Positions 6,916-17,064 of a stretch of 64,000 nt of DNA are shown here, one piece after another (the stretch's first letter is position 1; the number at the start of each line of letters is the position of its first letter). Position numbers and translations under genes: made by a program. Location of the stretch: the NCBI RefSeq assembly GCF_026626635.1, contig NZ_JAPNKA010000001.1:7006001-7070000 (forward strand), in the 5' to 3' direction. Origin of the DNA: Archangium lansingense (GTDB taxonomy: Bacteria > Myxococcota > Myxococcia > Myxococcales > Myxococcaceae). The notes beneath the pieces are model-generated. The model was not told the origin of the DNA. It searched no databases and saw nothing but the letters and a program-made list of their open reading frames with translations.

Positions 6916-8916
6916 ATGAGCGAGAGAATCGGAAGCACGGTCATCGAGAACGTCCGGCCGCAGCTGGACGCGGGACGATGGCCCGTGAAGCGCGTCGAGG
7001 GCGAGACCCTCACGGTCAAGGCCGACATCTACAAGGAGGGCCACGACGTCCTGGTGGCCGTGGTGCGCTGGCGCCAATCCGTGCCCAAGGAGCAGGCAAC
7101 CGGGTGGGCCGAGGTGCCCATGGTCGCCAAGGGCAACGACCTGTGGGAGGCCGAGTTCCCCCTGGCGCGCAATGGTCGCTACGAGTTCACCGTGGAGGCC
7201 TGGCCGGACCTCTTCGCCACCTGGGTCTCCGAGATCAAACGCAAGGTGGACGTGGGCCGCGATGTGCGCAGCGAGCTGCTCGAGGGTGCCGCCATGCTCC
7301 GCGCCCACGCCGCGCGCGCCCAGAAGGCCGGCAGCCCCGAGGAAGCCAAACGGCTCACCGAGGCCACGGCCCTCTTCGACAAGGGCATGAGCCCCAACGC
7401 CATCGCCGCGGCCATGGATCCGGGGCTCGCCCTGACGGCCTCCAAGTATGCGGACCGCACCCTCGCCACCCAGTACGACCGCGTGCTCGAGGTCTTCGTA
7501 GACCGGCAGAAGGCGCAGTTCAGCTCCTGGTACGAGTTCTTCCCGCGCTCGACGCCCCGCGACGGCCGCACGCACGGCACCTTCCGGGATGCGGAGAAGT
7601 GGCTCCCCTACGTGCAGTCGTTGGGCTTCGACGTCATCTACCTGCCGCCCATCCACCCCATCGGCCGCACCGCGCGCAAGGGCAAGAACAACAGCCTCAC
7701 CGCGGGCCCCGAGGACGTGGGCAGCCCGTGGGCCATCGGCGCCACCGAGGGCGGTCACAAGGCGGTGCACCCCAAGCTGGGCTCGCTGGAGGACTTCCGG
7801 CGCTTCGTCCAGGCCGCCAACGCGCTGGGCATCGAGATCGCTCTGGACCTGGCCTACCAGTGCTCGCCGGACCACCCCTACGTGAAGGAGCACCCCGAGT
7901 GGTTCCTCCACCGGCCCGACGGCACCATCAAGACAGCCGAGAACCCGCCCAAGCGCTACGAGGACATCGTCAACTTCGACTGGATGGGCCCTGGGCGCTC
8001 CACGCTCTGGCCCGAGCTCAAGTCGGTGGTGATGCACTGGGTGGAGCAGGGCGTGCGCATCTTCCGCGTGGACAACCCGCACACCAAGCCCCTGCCCTTC
8101 TGGGCCTGGCTCATCCGCGAGGTGCACTCCGTCCGGCCGGACATCGTCTTCCTCTCCGAGGCCTTCACCCGCCCCAAAGTCATGAAGGCCCTGGCCAAGC
8201 TGGGCTTCCAGCAGTCGTACACCTACTTCACCTGGCGCAACTTCAAGCAGGAGATGGAGGAGTACCTCACGGAGCTCACCTCGCCGCCCGTGTCCGACTT
8301 CATGCGCGGCAACCTCTGGCCCAACACGCCGGACATCCTCCCCGAGTTCCTCCAGCGCAGCGGGCCCGGTGGCTTCCGCCTGCGCGCCGCCATGGCCGCC
8401 ACGCTCTCCAGCACCTGGGGCATGTACTGCGGCTACGAGCTGTGTGAGGGCACTCCCGTCAAGCCGGGCAAGGAGGAGTACCTCGACTCGGAGAAGTACG
8501 AGCTCAAGGCGTGGGACCTGGATCGGCCGGGCAACATCCGCGACTACATCTCCCGGCTCAACGCCATCCGCCGCGAGCACCGCGCCTTCCAGCTCTACTC
8601 CAACCTGCGCTTCCACCGCTCGGACAACGAGCAGGTGATGTTCTACACCAGGCGCACCCCGGACGGCTCCAGCCAGGTGTTGGTGGCGGTGAGCTTCGAT
8701 CCCTTCCATGCGCAGGAGTCCGTGCTGCATGTCCCGCTGCAGGAGCTGGGCATTCAGCCGGATGAGACGTACCAGGTCCACGAGCTGATGACAGGCGAGC
8801 GGAGCCTCTGGCAGGGGCCCACCGCGCACGTGCGTCTCTCGCCCGAGCAGCCCGCGGCCATCTGGGCCGTGTATCGTTTCCGCCGCAGCGAACAGGCGTT
8901 CGACTACTACGAATGA
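6916..8916 (+). CDS. glgE: Alpha-1,4-glucan:maltose-1-phosphate maltosyltransferase
   Basis: This 666-residue GH13_3 enzyme transfers maltosyl units from alpha-maltose-1-phosphate to the non-reducing end of glucans in the cytosol. The N-terminal half carries the family-specific domains N and S (WYEFFPRSTPRDGRTHGTFRDAE). The catalytic nucleophile is Asp386 in VRIFRVDNPHTKP and the acid/base is Glu415 in FLSEAFTRP. Their spacing of 29 matches Streptomyces GlgE (Asp394/Glu423). ATG 6916 is used since the upstream frame to 6781 reads as non-coding Arg-rich sequence; no strong ribosome-binding site is present. First gene of a four-gene operon, 15 nt before treS. Confidence 0.96.
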   Translation: MSERIGSTVIENVRPQLDAGRWPVKRVEGETLTVKADIYKEGHDVLVAVVRWRQSVPKEQATGWAEVPMVAKGNDLWEAEFPLARNGRYEFTVEAWPDLFATWVSEIKRKVDVGRDVRSELLEGAAMLRAHAARAQKAGSPEEAKRLTEATALFDKGMSPNAIAAAMDPGLALTASKYADRTLATQYDRVLEVFVDRQKAQFSSWYEFFPRSTPRDGRTHGTFRDAEKWLPYVQSLGFDVIYLPPIHPIGRTARKGKNNSLTAGPEDVGSPWAIGATEGGHKAVHPKLGSLEDFRRFVQAANALGIEIALDLAYQCSPDHPYVKEHPEWFLHRPDGTIKTAENPPKRYEDIVNFDWMGPGRSTLWPELKSVVMHWVEQGVRIFRVDNPHTKPLPFWAWLIREVHSVRPDIVFLSEAFTRPKVMKALAKLGFQQSYTYFTWRNFKQEMEEYLTELTSPPVSDFMRGNLWPNTPDILPEFLQRSGPGGFRLRAAMAATLSSTWGMYCGYELCEGTPVKPGKEEYLDSEKYELKAWDLDRPGNIRDYISRLNAIRREHRAFQLYSNLRFHRSDNEQVMFYTRRTPDGSSQVLVAVSFDPFHAQESVLHVPLQELGIQPDETYQVHELMTGERSLWQGPTAHVRLSPEQPAAIWAVYRFRRSEQAFDYYE

Positions 8917-8931
8917 GACCCCACCCAGCTT

Positions 8932-10586
<1,655 letters not shown>

Positions 10587-10590
<4 letters not shown>

Positions 10591-11924
10591 CCACGCCCAT
10601 TGACCTGACCAAACTCCCGGACTACCTGCGCAACCAGCGCTGGTTCGCCGGCAAGGCCTGGCCCATCAAGTCCGTGTCCGTGATGGACCACGCCCGCATC
10701 GAGCTGCCCGGCGGGCGTGACTTCACCCTCGCCGTGGTGGAGGTCCTCTACGAGCTGGGCCACCCGGACCGCTACCTGCTGCCCGTGGAGGGCAAGGACG
10801 ATGGGGTGCAGGATGCCTTCGAGGACGTGGAGGTGCTGCGCGCCCTCTTCAACCTCATCCGCGAGAAGCGCGTTGTCTCCAGTGCCTCGGGCAAGCTGTG
10901 CGGCGAGTGGCTGGACACTCCCGAGGGGTTGATAGCCCTGCCCTCGCCCCTGCCCGTGCGGCGGCTTCAGGTGGAGCAGAGCAACACCTCGGTGGTCGTC
11001 GCCGAGAAGGTCATCCTCAAGGTCATCCGCAAGCTGGAGCCCGGCATCAACCCCGAGTACGAGGTGGGCCGCTACCTGGCCACCAAGACCTCCTTCCGGG
11101 CCACCCCCACCCTGCTGGGAGCGCTCCAGTCCGAGGGGCCCGCCGGCGCCACCCTCGCGGTGGTTCACCGCTACATCCCCGACGTCACCGACGGCTGGCG
11201 CCACACCCTGGAGCACTTCCGCCGAGGCGCCCGGCTCACGGACACCTTCCTCGGCGAGCTGCGCAGGCTGGGCCAGCGGCTGGGCGAGCTGCACCACGCG
11301 CTCGGCGCCCCCACCGACGAGCCGGCCTTCTCCCCGGAGCCCATCCACGCCGAGGACCTGCAGCGCTGGAGCGCCTCCATCGTGGGAGAGATGGGCGTCA
11401 CCCTCAACGAGGCCTCCCGTCAGTTTCCCGAGCTGGAGGGCCGCCGGGAGGATCTCATCGGCTACGCCCGGCAGCTCGCGCACGTTCCTCCTGCCGGGCA
11501 GAAGATCCGCATTCACGGAGATCTCCACCTCGGCCAGGTGCTCCGCGCGGATGGAGACTGGCTCATCTTCGACTTCGAGGGCGAGCCGGGACGCAGCTTC
11601 AACCAGCGGCGGGAGAAGTACTCGCCCCTGCGAGACGTTGCGGGGATGTTGCGCTCCTTCGACTACGCGGAGGCCACGGTGGGGCTGGAGGGCCAGGCCG
11701 ACGGCGAGCGCCTGGGACCCGCGCGCAAGGCCTTCCTCGAGGGCTACCGCGCCTCCACGCGCGGAGCGCCCTTCCTGCCCTCGGACGACGCCTCCTTCAA
11801 TTCGATGCTTGACGCCTTCGAGCTGGAGAAGATGCTCTATGAAGTGCGCTACGAGTTGCAGAACCGGCCGGACTGGGTGCGCATCCCCGTCCAGGCACTC
11901 ATGAGGATGGAGGTTCGCAAGTGA
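10587..11924 (+). CDS. mak: Maltokinase
   Basis: This 445-residue protein has the aminoglycoside-phosphotransferase-like kinase fold of Mak/Pep2. It phosphorylates maltose to alpha-maltose-1-phosphate with ATP, giving the GlgE substrate. The N-terminal lobe begins DYLRNQRWFAGKAWPI, a maltokinase hallmark. The catalytic loop is IRIHGDLHLGQVL and the metal-binding segment is IFDFEGEPGR. ATG 10587 overlaps the treS stop and has GGGAGGGG upstream. Its own stop overlaps the glgB GTG start. The gene is separate from treS here, not fused. Confidence 0.94.
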
Positions 11925-14122
11925 AGAAGCCGATGGATCGGCAGCAGGTGGATGCGGAGCTGCAGCAGGTGGTGGAGCTGAGGCACCCCGAGCCGCACCG
12001 CGTGCTGGGCATCCACCCGGATGGGGATGGCATGGTGGTGCGGGCCTTCCGCCCGGACGCTGTCTCCCTCCACGTGCTGCCGGAGTTCGGCGGGCGCATT
12101 CTCATGATGCACCGGCTGGGAGGCGTCTTCGAGGCACGCATCAACGGCAGGACCGAGCACTTCAACTACCTGCTGGAGGTCGAGTACCCCGGCAACAAGA
12201 AGTTCACCCTCAGAGACCCGTACAGCTTCCTTCCCACGCTGGGAGACATCGACCTGCACCTCGTGGGCGAGGGCCGGCACGAGGATGTCTGGAAGCGCAT
12301 GGGGGCTCACCCCCTGCACCACAGCGGCATCAGCGGCGTGGCCTTCGCGGTATGGGCGCCCACCGCCGCGGGCGTGTCCGTGGTGGGCGACTTCAACAGC
12401 TGGGACGGGCGGCTGCACGCCATGCGGCGCATGGGCGCCTCGGGCATCTGGGAGCTCTTCATCCCCGAGGTGGCCGAGGGCACGCGCTACAAGTTCGAGA
12501 TCCGTCCGGGCCACGGCGGACCCCGCCTGCTGAAGTCCGACCCCTACGCTTTCCGTACCGAGGTGCCTCCGGCCACGGCCTCGGTGGTGCACGACCTGAA
12601 CCACTTCCAGTGGACGGACGAGAAGTGGATGACGGCGCGCGCCGGGAAGAACGTGGACCACGAGCCGTGGAGCGTCTACGAGGTGCACCTGGCCTCGTGG
12701 CGGCGCGTGGTGGAGGACGGGGACCGCTCCCTCACCTACCGGGAGATGGCGACCGCGCTCGCCGACTACGTGAAGCAGATGGGCTTCACCCACGTGGAGC
12801 TGATGCCCGTCTCGGAGCACCCCTTTGGCGGCTCCTGGGGCTATCAGGTGGGCAACTACTACGCCCCCACCGCGCGCTTCGGCCACCCGGATGACTTCCG
12901 GTACCTCGTCAACTACCTGCACGAGCAGGGCATTGGCGTGCTCCTGGACTGGGTGCCCGGGCACTTCCCCCGAGACGCGCATGCGCTGGGCCAGTTCGAC
13001 GGCACGGCTCTCTACGAGCACGCGGATCCTCGCCAGGGCACGCAGCCGGACTGGGGCACCTACGTCTTCAACTTCGGCCGCAACGAGGTGCGCAACTTCC
13101 TCATCGCCAACGCGCTCTTCTGGCTGGACGAGTACCACATCGACGGCCTGCGCGTGGACGCGGTGGCCTCCATGCTCTACCTCGACTACAGCCGCAAGCA
13201 CGGCGAGTGGGTGCCCAACCGCTGGGGCGGCCGCGAGAACGAGGAGGCCATCTCCTTCCTGCGCGAGCTCAACGACACCGTGCACCGCAAGTTCCCCGGC
13301 GCGGTGATGATCGCCGAGGAGTCCACCGCATGGCCCAAGGTGAGCCAGCCCACCCAGGAGGGCGGGCTCGGCTTCCACTTCAAGTGGAACATGGGCTGGA
13401 TGCACGACACGCTCACGTACTACTCGAAGGATCCCATCTACCGGCAGTACCACCACAACCAGCTCACCTTCGGTCTGCTGTATGCCTTCAGCGAGCACTT
13501 CACGTTGCCGCTGAGCCATGACGAGGTGGTGCACGGCAAGGGCTCGCTGTACGGGAAGATGCCGGGGGACGCGTGGCAGAAGCGCGCCAACCTCCGGGCG
13601 CTGCTGGCGTGGATGTGGGCGCACCCGGGCAAGAAGCTGCTCTTCATGGGCGGCGAGTTCGGCCAGCCCGCCGAGTGGAACAACGATCGGAGCCTGGACT
13701 GGCACCTGCTGGCGGATCCAGGCCACGCGGGCATCCACGCGATGATGACGGACCTGAACAAGGTCTACCGGAGCCACCCGGCGCTCTACGACGCGGACAG
13801 CGAGCCGTTCGGCTTCCAGTGGCTGCAGCCGGACTCGGCGGCGGCCAACGTGTTCGCCTTCGTGCGGCGCTCGCGGCAGCCGGGAGGCCATGTGGTGTGC
13901 ATCGCCAACCTGGCGCCCGTGCCTCGCGAGGGCTACCGCGTCGGCTTCCCCCGGCACGGCGGCTACGTGGAGCTGTTGAACACGGACGCCCGCGACTACG
14001 GCGGCTCCGGCATCGGCAACATGGGACGCATCCACACCGAGCCGTTCGCGTGGGACGGACAGGATGCCTCGGCCCCGCTGACGCTGCCTCCCCTCTCCGT
14101 GGTGTGGTTCACCCCGGGGTAG
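11921..14122 (+). CDS. glgB: 1,4-alpha-glucan branching enzyme
   Basis: This 733-residue GH13 enzyme introduces alpha-1,6 branches into linear glucan. It has an N-terminal extra domain (HPEPHRVLGIHPDG), a CBM48 module (FAVWAPTAAGVSVVGDFNSWDG) and the catalytic barrel. The nucleophile is Asp413 (LRVDAVASM) and the acid/base Glu466 (MIAEESTAWP), a spacing of 53 exactly as in E. coli GlgB (Asp405/Glu458). LSHDEVVHGKGS is also intact. GTG 11921 overlaps the mak stop and has GGAGG seven bases upstream. The last 14 nt overlap the convergent Uma2 gene. Confidence 0.97.
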   Translation: MKKPMDRQQVDAELQQVVELRHPEPHRVLGIHPDGDGMVVRAFRPDAVSLHVLPEFGGRILMMHRLGGVFEARINGRTEHFNYLLEVEYPGNKKFTLRDPYSFLPTLGDIDLHLVGEGRHEDVWKRMGAHPLHHSGISGVAFAVWAPTAAGVSVVGDFNSWDGRLHAMRRMGASGIWELFIPEVAEGTRYKFEIRPGHGGPRLLKSDPYAFRTEVPPATASVVHDLNHFQWTDEKWMTARAGKNVDHEPWSVYEVHLASWRRVVEDGDRSLTYREMATALADYVKQMGFTHVELMPVSEHPFGGSWGYQVGNYYAPTARFGHPDDFRYLVNYLHEQGIGVLLDWVPGHFPRDAHALGQFDGTALYEHADPRQGTQPDWGTYVFNFGRNEVRNFLIANALFWLDEYHIDGLRVDAVASMLYLDYSRKHGEWVPNRWGGRENEEAISFLRELNDTVHRKFPGAVMIAEESTAWPKVSQPTQEGGLGFHFKWNMGWMHDTLTYYSKDPIYRQYHHNQLTFGLLYAFSEHFTLPLSHDEVVHGKGSLYGKMPGDAWQKRANLRALLAWMWAHPGKKLLFMGGEFGQPAEWNNDRSLDWHLLADPGHAGIHAMMTDLNKVYRSHPALYDADSEPFGFQWLQPDSAAANVFAFVRRSRQPGGHVVCIANLAPVPREGYRVGFPRHGGYVELLNTDARDYGGSGIGNMGRIHTEPFAWDGQDASAPLTLPPLSVVWFTPG

Positions 14123-14726
14123 ACCCGGCTGAACCGGGGCCTCCGAGTCCAGGAGCCGGGGTGGACTTCGGGGCCCAGAGAAGCCCCAGCTCGAGCGGCT
14201 CGGCGTCGAAGGGCTCGGCGCGGATCACTTCCTCGCCCCCATGACGGGCGACGAGCCGCCAGCCCTTCTTGCCTCGGCGGTATACATCCAGGGCGTGGGC
14301 TCGCGGGTCCACCAACCACGCATGGCTCACCCCCTCCTGGAGGTAGACGTCCAGCTTGCGCCCCCGGTCCAACGCGGCAGTGGAGGGCGAGAGCACCTCG
14401 CAGATCCAATCAGGTGCCAGGTCGAAGAAGGGCTCATCCCGCTCCAGCAAACCGGGCGCCCGCTCCCGGCGCCAGCCCGCCAGGTCCGGCACCAGCACCT
14501 GCCGTCCGAAGTGCAGCTCCGGCTCGTCCAGGATCCACCAGCCCCCCGGACCGCCCTGCCCGGCGTCGAAGCGATCCAACAGCGCGCCAAGCTTCGAAGC
14601 CGCCCGCGTGTGCCACGTCGCCGGCCGTGGAAAGGCCCACAGCTCGTCGTCGATGATCTCCCCCACCCACCCAGGCGGCAGTGCCTCGATGTCTTCGTAG
14701 GTGGCTGGACGCTTTCCCCGACCCAT
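14109..14726 (-). CDS. Uma2-family (DUF820) putative restriction endonuclease-like protein
   Basis: This 205-residue protein shows the PD-(D/E)xK-type Uma2 core: GEIIDDELWAFP, ILDEPELHFG, VPDLAGWRRER and APDWICEVLSPSTAALDRGRKL, followed by HAWLVDP. Uma2 proteins are very abundant in cyanobacteria and myxobacteria, and their biological role is unclear despite the nuclease fold. A paralogue at 41680-42303 shares GGPGGW-ILDEPELH and VPDLAGWRRER. It is convergent with glgB, overlapping by 14 nt, so the two transcripts share a 3' end region. Confidence 0.85.
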   Translation of the reverse strand: MGRGKRPATYEDIEALPPGWVGEIIDDELWAFPRPATWHTRAASKLGALLDRFDAGQGGPGGWWILDEPELHFGRQVLVPDLAGWRRERAPGLLERDEPFFDLAPDWICEVLSPSTAALDRGRKLDVYLQEGVSHAWLVDPRAHALDVYRRGKKGWRLVARHGGEEVIRAEPFDAEPLELGLLWAPKSTPAPGLGGPGSAGSTPG

Positions 14727-14898
14727 GTTCGCTCCTCCTCCTGCTGGCGCTCCCGCCAGACCACTCCCATCATACAGCAGGAGGTGACATCAGAGGTAGG
14801 GTCCACATGGCGACATGATCGGCGCCGTGGAGATACCCCGAGCGGAGTACCTCGCACGGCTCCATGTGGCGCTCGGCGTCAACGCGCGGCTCTGCGCC

Positions 14899-16974
14899 TC
14901 ATCCCCCGAGGGGATGGACCCGCACCACACGCCCGACTTCAGCACCCTGCTTCCTCTTCTCCTGGGCCTTGGAGCCACCGCCGAGCCCGAGGTGCCTCTT
15001 CCAATACGAGCTCAGGAAGACACCCTCCGGATCCATCTTCTGGCGGACCGCCATGAACGCGTCCCACATCGGGTACTGCTGGCGCAGGTACTCGGGCCCC
15101 ACCGCGGACTCCGCCTCGGGCAGGAACTTGCCCCAGTGGAGGCGGAAGTCGAACGGTTGCAGCAGCTCCCAGAAGCGGGCGTAGAACTGCTGCCGGTTGC
15201 CCTTGTCCGTGCGGAACCAGAACACGTCCACCCGGATGGAGTGCCGACCGTGACTGGGGCTCAGCCAGAACACACTCTCGTGGCCCGCGTAGATCTCGAA
15301 GGCATACGGACCAGTGAGCTTCATGTCTCCGATGTCCTGCTCGAAGAAGTCCCGAAGCTTGCTCATCACCTCCGCGCTCCGCTCGATAGGAATGAACAGC
15401 TCAGTGAAGTCCGTGGGCATGAGCTTGTCGTCGACCCCATTGTCCATCGGCAGGATCTCATGCCAGGGGCCTCGGAACTCCTTCGTCTCTCCCTCGCGCA
15501 AGTAGGCGTTGAGGACGAGCCGCACCAGTCTCTGGGTGAGCGGCATATACGGCGGGTCGTCGTGCGCGATGAAGTTGTAGAACGTGTTGACGAGGAACTG
15601 GAGGATGCGCGGGACCTGGACGAACGGCCGGCGGTTGAGCCCGGGGCGGCGCGTCTTCGACTCGGCGACGTAGTCGCGGCGTGCCCTCCAGAGCTCCACC
15701 TTGTCCACGCCCTTCTGCGGCCACCAGAGCAGCCGGGCATACGTGTCCCCGTCCTCCTCGAAGAAGTGCTGCAACCCCTTCTCTCCAGACTCGAAGAGCT
15801 GGAGCTCGTCGAGCTTCTCCGTCCTCCGAACGATCTGCCGGCCGACGAGGTCATACCGGGGCTCGCACTCGAAGGTGACCGTGGAGATGACGCCCAGCAG
15901 TCCCAGGGAGACACCCGCGGCGTAGAAGGGATTGTGCGCCTGGTCGTCCGGATCGTCCGGGTTGGGCGCCAGGTCATGAACCTTGCCCGTCCCATCGATG
16001 AGGCGGATGCCCACGATGGCCCGGCCCAGATCGTGGCGTGTCGTGCCGCCCATCGAGCCCGTGGAGAGGAAGCCGCCCACCGTCTGGTGGGTGATGCCGC
16101 CGAGGTCGGGCAGCGCCCAGCCCTTCTCCTCGAGCTGATACAGCAGGCTGTTCTCCTTGTTGGACAGAGGATCGCCGGGATCCACCCCCAGATGGCACCC
16201 CGCCTGGACCGTGACGCGCATCCGCTGACCGTCCTCCGTCTCGTTCCACTCGAGGATCCGGGTGTAGCGATCCAGCTGCACGTTGATGTGCTGCTCACCC
16301 TCGTCGGTGAAGATGGCCGGGTGCACGCAGTGGGTCGAGCCACGCACCCGGAGCTGGGCTCCCAGGGCCCGGGCACGCTTGACGAGCTGGATGAGCTCTT
16401 CCTCCGTCTGGGGATGCGCGAAGCGCGGATCCAGGGCCGGGTGGAAGTAGTCATTCAAAGCAAGCTGGACCCGGAGGCCCACGCCCGCCGCGACCAGCGA
16501 GAGGAGCGCCCCCCTGGTGAGGTCTCGCCGATCACCTTGGGGAACGCAATGCGGGAAGCTGGCGATGAGGGAGGCGCTCTCGAAAGCGAAGAACGCCAGC
16601 GCCACCGTGTTGGCAGTGTCGACGAGCACCGAGAATCGGCGGGCCTTCGCGCGGTCCACCCGCCTCAGCGCGTAGTAGCTCACGAAGCCGAGATACGCGA
16701 TCACCGGCGCCTCGATGAGATGGAAGGCCCTGATCTGCCGGCGGCTCTTGCGCACGATGAACCGCCTCCGTCCGAGGAGTCGCGGGTGTGCCAGGAACAC
16801 GCTGGCCAGGAGCGTCCCGGTGAGGGTGATCCAACCATAGCCCTTCACCTTCTTCTCCAGGCTCCGCCATAGCATTGCCTCGTGGTTGGACGACGGACGC
16901 AGCACAGGCGCTTCCGTCACCCCACCGGTTCCGAGCAATGTTCCGCTTTCCGTACTCTCGACATCTGGCGGCAT
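14899..16974 (-). CDS. Membrane-anchored FAD-binding oxidoreductase, aldonolactone-oxidase-like
   Basis: The product has 691 residues. The first ~170 carry four hydrophobic segments (GWITLTGTLLASVFLA; APVIAYLGFVSYYAL; ANTVALAFFAFESASLIA; LTRGALLSLVAAGVGL). A VAO/PCMH-type FAD domain follows, with HPQTEEELIQLVKRARALGA, RVRGSTHCVHPA and the ITHQTVGGFLSTGSMGGT pyrophosphate loop. The C-terminus has FDFRLHWGKFLP and MDPEGVFLSSYW, the HWGK motif of D-arabinono/L-gulono-lactone oxidases. Such enzymes oxidise sugar lactones or related alcohols; the substrate here is unknown. ATG 16974 has AAGGAG upstream. It lies 90 nt downstream of the large kinase gene. Confidence 0.85.
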   Translation of the reverse strand: MPPDVESTESGTLLGTGGVTEAPVLRPSSNHEAMLWRSLEKKVKGYGWITLTGTLLASVFLAHPRLLGRRRFIVRKSRRQIRAFHLIEAPVIAYLGFVSYYALRRVDRAKARRFSVLVDTANTVALAFFAFESASLIASFPHCVPQGDRRDLTRGALLSLVAAGVGLRVQLALNDYFHPALDPRFAHPQTEEELIQLVKRARALGAQLRVRGSTHCVHPAIFTDEGEQHINVQLDRYTRILEWNETEDGQRMRVTVQAGCHLGVDPGDPLSNKENSLLYQLEEKGWALPDLGGITHQTVGGFLSTGSMGGTTRHDLGRAIVGIRLIDGTGKVHDLAPNPDDPDDQAHNPFYAAGVSLGLLGVISTVTFECEPRYDLVGRQIVRRTEKLDELQLFESGEKGLQHFFEEDGDTYARLLWWPQKGVDKVELWRARRDYVAESKTRRPGLNRRPFVQVPRILQFLVNTFYNFIAHDDPPYMPLTQRLVRLVLNAYLREGETKEFRGPWHEILPMDNGVDDKLMPTDFTELFIPIERSAEVMSKLRDFFEQDIGDMKLTGPYAFEIYAGHESVFWLSPSHGRHSIRVDVFWFRTDKGNRQQFYARFWELLQPFDFRLHWGKFLPEAESAVGPEYLRQQYPMWDAFMAVRQKMDPEGVFLSSYWKRHLGLGGGSKAQEKRKQGAEVGRVVRVHPLGG

Positions 16975-17064
16975 GGCTGTCTCCTTGGGAGAAGACTCGA
17001 AGCACCCTCCATGGGCGCTCCGAGCCCCCGAGGTGGCACACTCCACAACCGCGAGGCGCACACC

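Noticed and set aside
11849..14035. A 728-codon minus-strand frame opposite glgB
   Set aside because: Shadow frame of an unambiguous branching enzyme; composition typical of antisense translation of high-GC genes.
14815..16872. A 685-codon plus-strand frame opposite the FAD oxidase
   Set aside because: No recognisable domain; the minus-strand gene has FAD and HWGK motifs and a ribosome-binding site.
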